Shown: one piece after another, positions 36,830 through 49,283 of the stretch | How the letters are laid out: each line of letters begins with the position of its first letter | Position numbering within the stretch: the first letter of the stretch is position 1 | From: an uncultured Alphaproteobacteria bacterium | GTDB taxonomy: Bacteria > Pseudomonadota > Alphaproteobacteria > HIMB59 > GCA-002718135 | Assembly (NCBI GenBank): GCA_902522865.1 | Contig: CABYXC010000001.1 | Location: 57,693-121,692, forward strand | Reading direction: 5' to 3' | DNA length: 64,000 nucleotides | Program-made: the position numbers and the translations under genes | Notes under the pieces: model-generated | Told to the model about the DNA's origin: nothing | Database searches by the model: none | Seen by the model: only the letters and a program-made list of their open reading frames with translations

Positions 36830-38339
36830 TATCTTAGAATTAACGGATATAAATAAATCATTTGGTCATGTTCAGGCCAATAAAAATATTAATCTCAAAA
36901 TAAATAAAGGAACAATTCACGGCATAATTGGAGAAAACGGAGCAGGTAAATCTACTTTGATGAGTATAGTTTTTGGTCTTTACCAAGCTAATTCGGGTTC
37001 AATTAAGATTAATGGAAAAGAAATTAATTTAAGATCACCAAGAGATTCAATAATAAACGGCATTGGAATGGTTCATCAACATTTTATGTTGGTAGAAAAT
37101 TTTACTGTACTAGAAAATATAATTCTTGGTTTTGAAGGTGAAACAGTATTTGGAGAAAAATTACAAAAGGCAAAAGAAGATTTAGAAAAATTATGTCAAA
37201 CATATAATTTTAATATTGATCTTGATGCTACTATTTCAGATTTATCTGTAGGTTTTCGTCAAAGAGTGGAAATATTAAAATCTTTATACAGAGGAGCAGA
37301 AATTTTAATTCTTGATGAGCCAACAGGAGTTCTTACACCTCAAGAAGTTGATGAATTATTTAAAATTCTTCGTTCATTAAAAGATGAAGGCAAAACCATA
37401 GTTTTAATTACGCATAAATTAATTGAAATAATGGATTTAACAAGCGAAGTATCAGTGATGCGCCAAGGAGAAATGGTTGGGCATACAAAAACTGAAGATA
37501 CAAGCAAAGAACAACTAGCCGAAATGATGGTAGGAAGAAGCGTCTTACTTAGAGTTGATAAAAAAGATATAAAAAAAGGGAAGACCATATTCAAAGTTAA
37601 TAATCTTTCAGTCAAAGATGATCTAGATGTAACGCGTGTAAAAGATGTAAACCTAGAAATATGTTCAGGAGAAATTCTGGGTATTGCTGGTGTAACTGGT
37701 AATGGACAAACTGAATTATTAGAAGCACTTTCTGGAATTAGAAAAGTAGAGTCTGGAAGTATTGAATTATTTGGTGAAAAAATTTCTGATCAGAATAATT
37801 TCTTAAACCCAAGAATGCTTAAAGAAAAAGGTTTAGCACATGTACCTGAAGACAGGCAAAGAATGGGTTTAATTAGTGATTTCAAGGCACATGAAAATTT
37901 AATTTTTGGTTATCATGATCAAGAGCCATATTCAAAATCTGCAATTTTGAACAATAAAGAAATTACTGAATATTCAAATAAAGTTATGCAAGAATATGAT
38001 GTTAGACCTAATTCTCCAAACTTAATAACATCTAATTTTTCAGGAGGTAATCAACAAAAAATTATTTTGAGTAGAGAGCTTAATGAAAATCCAAAAGTTC
38101 TTTTAGTGGGGCAACCAACAAGAGGTGTAGATATTGGAGCAATCGAGTTTATTCATCAACGTCTTATTGATATGAGAGATAAAGGTGCAGCAATACTATT
38201 AGCATCAGTTGAGTTAGATGAAATCCTATCCTTATCTGACAGAATAATCGTTATGTTTGATGGAAAAATTGTTGGAGAAAAGGAAAATAAAAATGTCACT
38301 GATCGTGAGCTAGGATTGCTAATGGCAGGTGTTGCATAA
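36819..38339 (+). CDS. Nucleoside ABC transporter ATPase (two ABC domains)
   Basis: The 506-residue protein has two ABC domains. The first has Walker A GENGAGKST (38-46) and LSVGFRQRVEILKSL with Walker B LILDEPTG. The second has a degenerate Walker A (GVTGNGQTE) and FSGGNQQKIILSREL. This is the architecture of BMP-linked nucleoside and of sugar transporters (NupO/RbsA type). The start codon lies in the right arm of a hairpin. It overlaps the next permease gene by 1 bp. Confidence 0.94.
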   Translation: MVSPILELTDINKSFGHVQANKNINLKINKGTIHGIIGENGAGKSTLMSIVFGLYQANSGSIKINGKEINLRSPRDSIINGIGMVHQHFMLVENFTVLENIILGFEGETVFGEKLQKAKEDLEKLCQTYNFNIDLDATISDLSVGFRQRVEILKSLYRGAEILILDEPTGVLTPQEVDELFKILRSLKDEGKTIVLITHKLIEIMDLTSEVSVMRQGEMVGHTKTEDTSKEQLAEMMVGRSVLLRVDKKDIKKGKTIFKVNNLSVKDDLDVTRVKDVNLEICSGEILGIAGVTGNGQTELLEALSGIRKVESGSIELFGEKISDQNNFLNPRMLKEKGLAHVPEDRQRMGLISDFKAHENLIFGYHDQEPYSKSAILNNKEITEYSNKVMQEYDVRPNSPNLITSNFSGGNQQKIILSRELNENPKVLLVGQPTRGVDIGAIEFIHQRLIDMRDKGAAILLASVELDEILSLSDRIIVMFDGKIVGEKENKNVTDRELGLLMAGVA

Positions 38340-39460
38340 TGAGTAATATTGTAGTCGATAAATCAAAAGTTCCGTGGTGGGTCTCTAATGTTATTGTTCC
38401 ACTAGTAAACTTAACATTAGCGTTATTAGTTTCAGGACTTTTTGTTTTTATTGCAGGTGAAAATCCAATAGAGGCTGTTAAGTTAATTATTTATGGATCA
38501 TTTGGTTACATCCAAGGATTTGCTTATACACTTTATTACACAACAAATTTTATTTTTACAGGACTAGCTTTTGCTGTAGCTTTCCATTGTAGACTATTTA
38601 ATATTGGTGGAGAAGGTCAAGCATACATAGGCGGCCTAGGTGTTTTTTTAGTAGCAATAAATTTAAGTTTTCTCCCTGTTCCAATCGTTTGGCTTTTAGC
38701 AATCTTTGGTGCATTTTTATTTGGTGCAGCATGGGCTTACATACCTGCTTATCTTCAATCAAAAAGAGGAAGTCATGTTGTTATTACAACAATAATGTTT
38801 AATTTTATCGCTTCATCTTTAATGATTTTCTTACTTGTAGATGTGATCAGAGATACAAATCAAATGGCACCACATACGGTGAAGCTACCAGAAGAAATCT
38901 GGTTACCAAGTTTTGAAGCATTCTCTGGATTTCTTGGAATGAAAATAAGATATTCACCTCTTAACCTGACTTTTTTATTAGCAATTGCATCATTGTTCTT
39001 TGTTTGGTTTTTAGTTTGGAAAACTAAATGGGGTTATGAAATGCGAGCAGTAGGACACAATACTCAAGCAGCAATATATGCAGGTATATCACCACATAAA
39101 AATATTATCATCGCGATGTGTATTTCTGGAGGTTTAGCAGGTCTACTTGGTGTCAATGAAATTCTTGGTGTAAGCCATAAAATTCAAGCAGGCTTTCCAG
39201 CAGGATATGGATTTACAGGAATTGCAGTTGCACTAATGGGCAGAAATCATCCGATTGGTATTTTACCAGCAGCTTTTTTATTTGGAATTTTATACCAAGG
39301 AGGCTCAGAAGTTACATTCGAAATGCCAAACATAACTAGATACATGTTTGTTGCTGTTCAGGGATTAATAATACTATTTAGTGGTGCATTAGAAAATCTT
39401 TTTAGACCACAAATAGAAAGCTTTTTTGTTAGAAGACTTAATAGAGAGGTAAATGCGTAA
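38339..39460 (+). CDS. Nucleoside ABC transporter permease 1
   Basis: This 373-residue membrane protein with about ten hydrophobic segments belongs to the BPD_transp_2 family (GEGQAYIGGLGVFL, RAVGHNTQAAIYAGI, GGLAGLLGVNEILGVSH). It pairs with the second permease to form the channel for imported nucleosides. It is joined to the ATPase and the second permease by 1-bp overlaps. Confidence 0.93.
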   Translation: MSNIVVDKSKVPWWVSNVIVPLVNLTLALLVSGLFVFIAGENPIEAVKLIIYGSFGYIQGFAYTLYYTTNFIFTGLAFAVAFHCRLFNIGGEGQAYIGGLGVFLVAINLSFLPVPIVWLLAIFGAFLFGAAWAYIPAYLQSKRGSHVVITTIMFNFIASSLMIFLLVDVIRDTNQMAPHTVKLPEEIWLPSFEAFSGFLGMKIRYSPLNLTFLLAIASLFFVWFLVWKTKWGYEMRAVGHNTQAAIYAGISPHKNIIIAMCISGGLAGLLGVNEILGVSHKIQAGFPAGYGFTGIAVALMGRNHPIGILPAAFLFGILYQGGSEVTFEMPNITRYMFVAVQGLIILFSGALENLFRPQIESFFVRRLNREVNA

Positions 39461-40431
39461 TGGAATTTTTATCTGATATTGCTTCTTTAATTAATTCTAC
39501 TTTAAGAATATCTACACCTTTAGTTTTTGCAGCAATGGCTGGTATATTTGCTGAAAGATCTGGCGTAATAGATTTTAGCTTAGAAGGTAAAATGCTTATG
39601 GCCGCCTTTGTAGCAGCTGTTGGTTCTTACTATTTAAGTAACCCGTGGTTAGGTTTATTATTAGCTATAATTGTATGTGTATGTTTATCAATGTTACATG
39701 GATTTGCTTCGGTAACACATAAAGGTGATCAAGTAGTATCATGTGTTGCTATAAATATTTTAATTATTGGATTAACAACCGCTTTAGCAGCTGCGTGGTT
39801 TGGGCAAGCAGGTCTAACACCAACATTAAATGAAGATCAGCGTTTTTTAGAAATTCATCTTCCTTTTGCTGACGCACTAAGAGACATTCCGGTTATTGGA
39901 ATACTTTATAGTGATATATTAAGTGGTCATTATGTTTTTGTATATTTAGCATATCTTTCTGTTCCACTAGTTTTTTGGATAGTATTTAAAACTAGCTTTG
40001 GTTTGCGTTTAAGAGCAGTTGGAGAAAATCCAAGTGCCGTTGATACTGCTGGAATCAATGTCTTTACTATGAGATATAAAGCGCTAGCAATCAACGGAGT
40101 CCTAATTGCTTTTGCTGGTGCTCATTTATCAACTGCTGTTAATGCAAATTTCTTCAGAGAAATGTCAGCTGGTAGAGGATACTTAGCTCTAGCAGCAATG
40201 ATCTTTGGAAAGTGGCACCCGAAAACAGCTTTAATTGCTTGCTTGCTCTTTGGATTTACAGACGCTCTTCAAATCAGACTTCAAGGTGTTGAATTACCTG
40301 CAATTGGCGAAATACCAGTTCAATTAATACAAGCACTTCCATATATACTAACAGTAGTATTGCTTGCTGGTTTTGTAGGTAAAGCAATTGCACCTAATGC
40401 TATTGGACAACCTTACATTAAAGAAAGATAA
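39460..40431 (+). CDS. Nucleoside ABC transporter permease 2
   Basis: The 323-residue partner permease has family markers GVIDFSLEGKMLMAAF, RAVGENPSAVDTAGI, and AGAHLSTAVNANFFREMSAGRGYLALAAM. This last block is typical of the smaller BMP-linked permease (NupQ type). The gene ends the four-gene transporter operon; the small protein that follows has its own Shine-Dalgarno. Confidence 0.93.
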   Translation: MEFLSDIASLINSTLRISTPLVFAAMAGIFAERSGVIDFSLEGKMLMAAFVAAVGSYYLSNPWLGLLLAIIVCVCLSMLHGFASVTHKGDQVVSCVAINILIIGLTTALAAAWFGQAGLTPTLNEDQRFLEIHLPFADALRDIPVIGILYSDILSGHYVFVYLAYLSVPLVFWIVFKTSFGLRLRAVGENPSAVDTAGINVFTMRYKALAINGVLIAFAGAHLSTAVNANFFREMSAGRGYLALAAMIFGKWHPKTALIACLLFGFTDALQIRLQGVELPAIGEIPVQLIQALPYILTVVLLAGFVGKAIAPNAIGQPYIKER

Positions 40432-40486
40432 TTAAATACTTATTTAAAATAATTTCCTATATAAAATACTGATACTAGGAGAAAAT

Positions 40487-40807
40487 ATGTCAATACTAGA
40501 AAAATACATGAAGGTATTTAATGAAAAAGATGAAGCAGGAATGAATGAAATTATCCATGATGATTTCAAATTTACAATGCATTCTAGTGGTAATGTTTTA
40601 TCAAAGTCCGACGTCATAAGTTGGGCTATGAGTGACGACATTAATGATGATAAGTCTAGAATTGTATACGAAAATGATGAGATTGGGATATATCACTCTT
40701 TCGTTACTTTTAAAAATGGCAACACACAAGCTGTGATGGCGGTATACAAATATAAAGATGGCAAAATAATTTCACTAGAAACTGGGGCAACCAATATGCC
40801 AAAATAA
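40487..40807 (+). CDS. SnoaL/NTF2-like small protein
   Basis: The 106-residue protein has the pattern of the NTF2-like superfamily: an N-terminal helix (SILEKYMKVFNEKDEAGMNEIIHDDFKFTM...) followed by strands ending in GKIISLETG. No catalytic residues can be assigned. It has a clear AGGAG ribosome site and ends at a Rho-independent terminator. Its function is unknown. Confidence 0.75.
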   Translation: MSILEKYMKVFNEKDEAGMNEIIHDDFKFTMHSSGNVLSKSDVISWAMSDDINDDKSRIVYENDEIGIYHSFVTFKNGNTQAVMAVYKYKDGKIISLETGATNMPK

Positions 40808-40808
40808 A

Positions 40809-40835
40809 AAAAGTGGAACTCTAAGTTCCACTTTT
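40809..40835. terminator. Two-way Rho-independent terminator
   Basis: A perfect 12-bp stem AAAAGTGGAACT/AGTTCCACTTTT with a CTA loop lies between the convergent SnoaL-like and katG genes. The stem ends in A and T runs on each side, so it can end transcription from both directions. Confidence 0.9.
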
Positions 40836-40857
40836 AAATTAATTTAAATTATTTTTA

Positions 40858-42990
<2,133 letters not shown>

Positions 42991-43050
42991 TTAGAACCTC
43001 CGTTATTTAATACTAATATATAAAGAATTTAAATTAAAGAAAAGTGAAAA

Positions 43051-43455
43051 CTATAACTCAATTTTAAAATTTTTAGGTCTCCACGTCGCAGGAGCAAGTT
43101 CAAAATCATCAAAATCAAAAGCAGGTGCGACAGTGCATCCAATTAAACTGAAAGCACCAGAAGATCTCATCGCAAACCATGTGTTTGCTGTTACGGTGTA
43201 AATATAATTATGATCTGACCCTAAAGAAAAAACTTCATAATTAATTCCGTCATTCGATATGAAAACTTCAAGAGGATCTCCTGAATAAAAATGTAATATT
43301 TCATTTTTAGTTAATCGATGCCAATGTGATTTTTCACTCTTTTTTAATAGGTAATAAATTTGACTAACATTATCATTCTTAAAATTTTCAACATAATGCC
43401 CTCCTTCAGGATGACTAATCATATTGAGTTTTTTAATTAAATTATTCGCTTCCAC
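43051..43455 (-). CDS. DUF985 cupin-fold protein
   Basis: The 134-residue protein begins LIKKLNMISHPEGGHYVENF, matching the DUF985 cupin signature, followed by SHWHRL, NEILHFYSGDPLEVF and a final PAFDFDDFELA. The conserved His and Glu are in position for metal binding. Function is unknown. It abuts ribA (no gap) and precedes katG by 60 bp. Confidence 0.88.
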   Translation of the reverse strand: MEANNLIKKLNMISHPEGGHYVENFKNDNVSQIYYLLKKSEKSHWHRLTKNEILHFYSGDPLEVFISNDGINYEVFSLGSDHNYIYTVTANTWFAMRSSGAFSLIGCTVAPAFDFDDFELAPATWRPKNFKIEL

Positions 43456-44046
43456 TTAGATTAAATGACCAAGTTTACTTTTCTTAGTTGAGATATATTT
43501 TTCATTATACTTATTGGTATCTGACAAAATAGGAACTCTTTGATTTACTTTGATACCCATATCTTCAAGCGCTTTTATTTTTTTTGGATTATTTGTCATC
43601 AAATCTAATTCTTTGATTGCTAAATATTTTACCATTCCAGCTATATTTTCATATGTTCTTTCATCATCTTTGAAACCTAGTTGATGGTTAGCTTCAACAG
43701 TATCTAATCCCTTGTCTTGTAAACTATATGCTTTAATTTTATTTGAAAGACCAATGCCTCTCCCTTCTTGTTGAAGATAGAAAATAACCCCTCTTCCAAT
43801 CTGAGCAATTTGTTTTAATGACTCAGTTAGTTGGAATCTACAATCACATCTCATACTAAAAAAAGATTCGCCTGTAATACATTGCGAATGAATTCTTGAT
43901 AAAACTGGTTCATCGATAAGCAAGTCACCCATACATATTGCTAAATGATCCTTAGATTCATTTTCATCTGTAAAGGCATGTACAGTGAACTCTCCAATAT
44001 CTGTTGGAAGTTTACTAGTTTCAATAAACTTTAATTTGTCTGACAT
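43456..44046 (-). CDS. ribA: GTP cyclohydrolase II
   Basis: RibA opens GTP to the first riboflavin precursor. The 196-residue protein has the zinc cysteines Cys56, Cys67 and Cys69 (CITGESFFSMRCDC), FYLQQEGRGIGL and GLDTVEANHQLGFKDDERTY. It is the stand-alone form without a RibB domain. It overlaps hisI by 1 bp and is followed directly by the DUF985 gene. Confidence 0.96.
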   Translation of the reverse strand: MSDKLKFIETSKLPTDIGEFTVHAFTDENESKDHLAICMGDLLIDEPVLSRIHSQCITGESFFSMRCDCRFQLTESLKQIAQIGRGVIFYLQQEGRGIGLSNKIKAYSLQDKGLDTVEANHQLGFKDDERTYENIAGMVKYLAIKELDLMTNNPKKIKALEDMGIKVNQRVPILSDTNKYNEKYISTKKSKLGHLI

Positions 44047-44519
44047 TATAGTTTAGTAGGATTTGGAGCACCTTTATATACTTCTTCAGGATCAAAAACT
44101 TTTTCTTTCTCTTCAAATTTAAGAACAACTTTAGAGCTAGAGTTATCCAATGGAATACTTCTATAAAAACATGATCTATATCCTACATGACAACTAGCAC
44201 CACCTTTGACATCAACCCTTAACCAAACACAATCTTGATCATCATCAATTCTTATTTCTTTTATCTTCTGCGTTAATCCACTTGTTTTACCTTTGTGCCA
44301 AAGGGTATTTCTACTTCTAGAAAAATAAACAGCTTCACCCAAACTTATAGTTTTTTTAAAGGCTTCTTCATTCATATAACCTTGCATAAGTAGTTCACCA
44401 GATGAAAAATCTGTTGTTACAACGGGTATTAGACCATTTGAATCAAATTTCGGAGCAAGCTCATTTGACTCTTCAACTTGTTCTATAGATTTTCTTTTTT
44501 CAAATTGAATGTTATTCAT
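44046..44519 (-). CDS. hisI: Phosphoribosyl-AMP cyclohydrolase HisI
   Basis: HisI opens the purine ring of phosphoribosyl-AMP in histidine synthesis. The 157-residue protein has [36 protein letters not shown], the metal-binding [11 protein letters not shown] and [11 protein letters not shown]. It is separate from hisE, which is at 18902-19174. The start overlaps the hemB stop by 8 bp. Confidence 0.96.
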   Translation of the reverse strand: MNNIQFEKRKSIEQVEESNELAPKFDSNGLIPVVTTDFSSGELLMQGYMNEEAFKKTISLGEAVYFSRSRNTLWHKGKTSGLTQKIKEIRIDDDQDCVWLRVDVKGGASCHVGYRSCFYRSIPLDNSSSKVVLKFEEKEKVFDPEEVYKGAPNPTKL

Positions 44520-45513
44520 TTTTTAATTTTTCAGCAACTTCTAATGCGAAGTAAGTCAGTATACCATTTGCCCCAGCTCTTTTAAAAGATAAAAGAGATT
44601 CCATTACAACTTTTTCATTAAGCCAACCTTTATTAATTGACTCTTTTATCATCGAATATTCGCCGGATACTTGGTAGGCAAAAGTTGGAACTTTAAATTC
44701 TGATTTTATTCTAGAAATAATATCAAGATAAGGCATACCAGGTTTAACCATTACCATATCTGCACCTTCACTTATATCTAATCCAACTTCTCTAATTGCT
44801 TCATCACTGTTTGATGGATCCATTTGATATGTTAATTTACCATCTTTACCCAAATTAGAACCAGAACCTATAGCATCTCTAAAAGGTCCATAAAAACCTG
44901 AAGCATATTTTGCAGCATAAGAGAGAATAAGGGTATCTGCTAAATTGTTTGAATCTAATGCTGTTCTTATTCTCCCCACTCTTCCATCCATCATATCCGA
45001 CGGGGCGATTACATCACAACCAGCATTTGCTTGGACTAGAGCTTGTTGTTCCAAAACCTCCAAAGTTTTATCATTATCTATTTTATCATTTATAACTAAA
45101 CCATCATGCCCATGATCAGTAAAAGGATCTAACGCAACATCACATACAATACCAATATTTGGAAAATCTTTTTTGATACTTTTAATTGATCTGCACACCA
45201 AATTGTTTTCATCTACAGCTAAACTTCCCTCAGAATTTTTAAGGCCACTTTCAATTTGCGGAAAAATTGCAATAGCAGGAATATTAAATTTAACAGCTTT
45301 TTCTACTTCACTTAAAAGTTTATCAATAGAGTATCTGTTTACACCAGGCATCGAATTAATAGGATCATCAACCTTGTTTCCCTCGCATACAAATAGAGGC
45401 AAGATTAAATCATTAACACTAAGTGTATTTTCAGCAACTAAACGACGAGAAAATTCTTTCATTCTATTACGTCTAAGTCTTGTACTTGGAAACTTGCCTT
45501 GCATGTTATTCAT
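44512..45513 (-). CDS. hemB: Porphobilinogen synthase HemB
   Basis: HemB condenses two 5-aminolevulinate molecules to porphobilinogen in heme synthesis. The 333-residue protein has [23 protein letters not shown], the first catalytic Lys region [12 protein letters not shown](I), and [10 protein letters not shown] with the second. It overlaps hisI and follows thrS by 3 bp. The downstream katG needs the heme this pathway makes. Confidence 0.97.
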   Translation of the reverse strand: MNNMQGKFPSTRLRRNRMKEFSRRLVAENTLSVNDLILPLFVCEGNKVDDPINSMPGVNRYSIDKLLSEVEKAVKFNIPAIAIFPQIESGLKNSEGSLAVDENNLVCRSIKSIKKDFPNIGIVCDVALDPFTDHGHDGLVINDKIDNDKTLEVLEQQALVQANAGCDVIAPSDMMDGRVGRIRTALDSNNLADTLILSYAAKYASGFYGPFRDAIGSGSNLGKDGKLTYQMDPSNSDEAIREVGLDISEGADMVMVKPGMPYLDIISRIKSEFKVPTFAYQVSGEYSMIKESINKGWLNEKVVMESLLSFKRAGANGILTYFALEVAEKLKNE

Positions 45514-45516
45514 TTT

Positions 45517-47442
45517 TTATTCTATTGGTGATTTTGCTTCTTTAAATAAGCTAGTAACAATATCTTCTAATTTAAAGGTCTTTGTTTCAGAAGATCCAAT
45601 TCTTCTAACAGATACTGTTTTATCTTGAGCTTCTTTTTTTCCAACAGCAATAATTGCTGGCACTTTACTATTACTGTGTTCACGTATTTTATAACCAATT
45701 TTTTCATTACGTGTATCTATTTCGGCCCTAATTCCTTTTGATACTAATGCTTTTTGTACCTCATACGCATACTCATCTGTATCAGATGTAATTGTAGCAA
45801 CTACAGCTTGCAATGGTGAAAGCCAAAAAGGAAGATGGCCTGCATAATGTTCAATTAGAATGCCCGTGAATCTCTCTAAGGAACCAAATAGAGCTCTATG
45901 CAACATGACTGGTATTTTTTTATTACCATCTTCTCCAATATAAGTGGCTCCCAATCTTCCAGGTAAATTTAAATCTACTTGCAGTGTTCCGCATTGCCAG
46001 TCTCTGCCAATTGCATCACGTAAAACAAACTCTAATTTTGGACCGTAAAATGCACCTTCTCCTGGGTTAAGTGTATACTCAAGACCTGTTGCTTCCATGG
46101 CTTGCATTAATGCAGCCTCAGCTTTATCCCAAATAGCATCATCCCCTACGCGTTTTTCAGGACGGTCAGAAAATTTAATTCTAACATTATCGAAACCAAA
46201 GTCCTTATAGATACTAAGTATCAAATCACATACCGTTTTACTCTCTTGTGTAATTTGATCTTCTGTACAAAATATATGTGCATCGTCTTGTGTGAATGCT
46301 CTCACCCTCATTAATCCATGAAGAGCCCCTGATGGTTCATAACGATGTACTTTTCCGAATTCAGATAATAGAAATGGTAAGTCTCTATAACTTTTTAATC
46401 CTTGTTTAAAAATTTCTACAGCACCAGGGCAATTCATTGGTTTGATAGCATAAATTTTATCGTCTTTTGCTTCAGTTCTAAACATCATGTCACTAAATTT
46501 GTCCCAGTGACCAGACGTTTCCCATAGAGACTTATCCATCATGTCTGGTGTATTAGTTTCTACGTAACCTGCCTTGTCTTGTCTGTTTCGCATATAATTT
46601 ATTAGTGATTGGAATAATGTCCAACCCTTAGGATGCCAAAACACTGCTCCAGGAGCCTCTTCCTGAAAATGAAATAAATCCATTTCTCTTCCTAGTTTTC
46701 GGTGATCTCTTTTTTCTGCTTCTTCAATTTGTAAAAGGTGTTGTTCAAGATCCTTTTCTGTTGCCCAGGCCGTTCCATAAATTCTTGTTAGCATTGTATT
46801 AGATGAATCACCTCGCCAGTAAGCGCCAGCAACTTTCATTAATTTAAATGCTTTACCAATTTGTTTTGTTGAAACCATATGAGGGCCTCGGCACAAGTCT
46901 AACCAATCACCTTGTTTGTAAATACTAATTTCCTCATTATCAGGCAGATCATTAATGAGTTCAACTTTATAGTCTTCACCTTTGTCTTTAAAATATTTTA
47001 TCGATTCCTCTTTAGACCACACTTCTCTTATAAAATTTTTATTTCTTTGAATGATATCGTGCATCTTCTTTTCAATTTTTGGAAGATCTGCAACAGTAAA
47101 AGGTTCATCTCTTGCAAAATCATAATAAAAACCATTTTCAATTGCTGGACCAATTGTAACTTGTGTTCCAGGGAATAATTCCTGGACAGCTTCTGCCATT
47201 ACGTGAGCACAATCATGTCGTATTAATTCAAGTGCTTCCTCGCTATCTCTTTTTAAAATCGCTACAGATGCATTACCATTAATAGGTAAACTAATATCTT
47301 TTATCTCATTATTAATTTTTATAGCAACTGATTCTTTGGAAAGAGATTTAGAAATTTGCGATGCCAACTCAAGACCATTAATGCCTTTATCAACTTCCTT
47401 TTTATTTCCATCTGGAAATGTAATTATTATCTTTTCAGTCAT
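45517..47442 (-). CDS. thrS: Threonyl-tRNA synthetase
   Basis: ThrS charges tRNA-Thr. The 641 residues have an N-terminal TGS domain, the editing domain with [17 protein letters not shown], class II motifs including the aminoacylation core ([47 protein letters not shown]) and the C-terminal anticodon-binding domain. Length is normal. It overlaps cysS by 4 bp (ATGA). Confidence 0.98.
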   Translation of the reverse strand: MTEKIIITFPDGNKKEVDKGINGLELASQISKSLSKESVAIKINNEIKDISLPINGNASVAILKRDSEEALELIRHDCAHVMAEAVQELFPGTQVTIGPAIENGFYYDFARDEPFTVADLPKIEKKMHDIIQRNKNFIREVWSKEESIKYFKDKGEDYKVELINDLPDNEEISIYKQGDWLDLCRGPHMVSTKQIGKAFKLMKVAGAYWRGDSSNTMLTRIYGTAWATEKDLEQHLLQIEEAEKRDHRKLGREMDLFHFQEEAPGAVFWHPKGWTLFQSLINYMRNRQDKAGYVETNTPDMMDKSLWETSGHWDKFSDMMFRTEAKDDKIYAIKPMNCPGAVEIFKQGLKSYRDLPFLLSEFGKVHRYEPSGALHGLMRVRAFTQDDAHIFCTEDQITQESKTVCDLILSIYKDFGFDNVRIKFSDRPEKRVGDDAIWDKAEAALMQAMEATGLEYTLNPGEGAFYGPKLEFVLRDAIGRDWQCGTLQVDLNLPGRLGATYIGEDGNKKIPVMLHRALFGSLERFTGILIEHYAGHLPFWLSPLQAVVATITSDTDEYAYEVQKALVSKGIRAEIDTRNEKIGYKIREHSNSKVPAIIAVGKKEAQDKTVSVRRIGSSETKTFKLEDIVTSLFKEAKSPIE

Positions 47443-48821
47443 CTAGATTTCCGCCAAATCGTTCCTTTATCAGTATCTTCTATTTCTATGCCTTTAACTT
47501 TTAATGTGTCCCTAATGGTATCTGCCAAATTAAAATTTTTACTGCGTCTAGCTTCATTACGTTCATTTATCAACCTTTCAATTTCTTCAGCATTTTCAGT
47601 ATCTTTTTGATTATAACCTAACCAATTTCTTGGATCATCTTCAAGAATACCTAATATTTTACCGGCAGAAAGAAGATTTTTTTTGATTTCTTTTTTTCTT
47701 TCATCAGATGCAGATGAAGCATCATTTGCTTCTTCATTAAGTTTTGCAATGACTTTAGGTGTATTCAAATCATCTAAAAATGATTCCATTATAGAATCAG
47801 AAGGTAAGTTAGAATCTATTTCAACTTCTGACAGCTCTAATAGAACTCTATAAAGTCGATTTATCATTTTGCTATTTTGTTCAATGATTTCTTCTGTCCA
47901 GTTCAATGGCTGTTTGTAATGAGCTGACAACAATGTTAATCGCAAAACCTCTCCCTTGTATTTTTTATTGAGATCATTAACGAGTCTAATATTACCAATT
48001 GACTTTGACATTTTTTCTCCCTCAACATTAACAAATCCATTATGAAACCAATAAGTTGCAAAATCTTTAGGATCTTTATTTTCAGATATAGAACAAGTTT
48101 GTGCTATTTCATTTTCATGATGCGGAAACACCAAGTCAATACCACCGCTATGGATATCAAAAGGAAGACCTAATGATTTTTCTGACATAACTGAGCATTC
48201 TAAATGCCATCCTGGTCTTCCAAATCCCCAAGGTGAATCCCAACCAGGTAAGGGTGAGGGAGATGGTTTCCATAAAATAAAATCTGCTGGATCTTTTTTG
48301 AACGGCGCTACTTCAACACGGCTTCCAGCTATTTGTTCATCTCTATTTCTTTTTGAAAGAATTCCATAATTATCAAAACTTGGCACATGAAATAAAACAT
48401 GACCATCTTTTTCATAAGCTTTATTTTCATCTATTAATCTTTTTATTAATTCGATCATTTCTTTAATATGATCAGTTGCTCTTGGTTGAATATCAGGAAG
48501 ATTAACACCGAGTGCACTCATGTCATTATTGTAAATCTCTGTATATTTATTTGTGATAACACTTATGTCGTCACCTGTTTCTTTAGAAGCTTCTATAATC
48601 TTGTCATCAATGTCAGTGATATTAGACACATAGGTCACTTGTTTAAATTGTGTTTTTAATACACGGACTAATAAATCATTTACAACTGCCATACGCGCAT
48701 TACCTATGTGCGCAAAATTGTAAACAGTTGGACCGCACGCATATATTCTTACATGATCTGGATTAACTGGTTTAAAAAATTCTTTTTTACCACTTAATGT
48801 GTTTTGTAACTGTAATGACAT
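47439..48821 (-). CDS. cysS: Cysteinyl-tRNA synthetase
   Basis: CysS charges tRNA-Cys. The class I signatures are HIGN (AHIGNARM) and KMSKS (EKMSKSIGN), with the zinc Cys in YACGPTVYN and the C-terminal [19 protein letters not shown] region. ATG 48821 is preferred (460 residues); a TTG directly upstream is in frame. It overlaps thrS by 4 bp and follows the DUF2141 gene by 11 bp. Confidence 0.97.
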   Translation of the reverse strand: MSLQLQNTLSGKKEFFKPVNPDHVRIYACGPTVYNFAHIGNARMAVVNDLLVRVLKTQFKQVTYVSNITDIDDKIIEASKETGDDISVITNKYTEIYNNDMSALGVNLPDIQPRATDHIKEMIELIKRLIDENKAYEKDGHVLFHVPSFDNYGILSKRNRDEQIAGSRVEVAPFKKDPADFILWKPSPSPLPGWDSPWGFGRPGWHLECSVMSEKSLGLPFDIHSGGIDLVFPHHENEIAQTCSISENKDPKDFATYWFHNGFVNVEGEKMSKSIGNIRLVNDLNKKYKGEVLRLTLLSAHYKQPLNWTEEIIEQNSKMINRLYRVLLELSEVEIDSNLPSDSIMESFLDDLNTPKVIAKLNEEANDASSASDERKKEIKKNLLSAGKILGILEDDPRNWLGYNQKDTENAEEIERLINERNEARRSKNFNLADTIRDTLKVKGIEIEDTDKGTIWRKSR

Positions 48822-48832
48822 CAATATAATTT

Positions 48833-49255
48833 TTAATAATTAAGCTCTATTACCACGGGTTCGCCATGAACTAAAATGATTGCAGCTTTTTCAAATGACG
48901 GGGGACCTTTTGGCTGATAATTATTACTGAAGGCAAAACCTTCTTTTGGTCTCCAGAATAATCCAGTCTTTAATTTTCCATCTGAATCTTCATCGTGATA
49001 GGCAACAATTGCTATTTTTCCTTCATGAATCTTACTCAAAGGAACAACAACCTCGCCCTTTTGTACTCTTTTTCTAACGCTCTCAATAGCTAATTCTTCA
49101 TCCAAAAAGCTCTCTTTTGAGTCATATATTTTAACATCAATATAACCATCACCATGTTCTACATTTGGAAAAATGATAGTTCCATGTGCAAAAAGACCTA
49201 ATGACCATGTGACTGTTAAGCAAAAAAAGAATATTTTAGTAAAAAAACTTTTCAT
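48833..49255 (-). CDS. DUF2141 secreted protein
   Basis: The 140-residue product has a signal peptide (FFFCLTVTWSLGLFA) and a DUF2141 domain with IAIVAYHDEDSDGKLKTG and FAFSNNYQPKGPPSFEKA. The fold is probably immunoglobulin-like and periplasmic; the function is unknown. It heads the minus-strand run to katG. Its start is 28 bp from the divergent pabB start. Confidence 0.85.
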   Translation of the reverse strand: MKSFFTKIFFFCLTVTWSLGLFAHGTIIFPNVEHGDGYIDVKIYDSKESFLDEELAIESVRKRVQKGEVVVPLSKIHEGKIAIVAYHDEDSDGKLKTGLFWRPKEGFAFSNNYQPKGPPSFEKAAIILVHGEPVVIELNY

Positions 49256-49283
49256 ATAAGTATCCTAATTATAATAGAATCAA

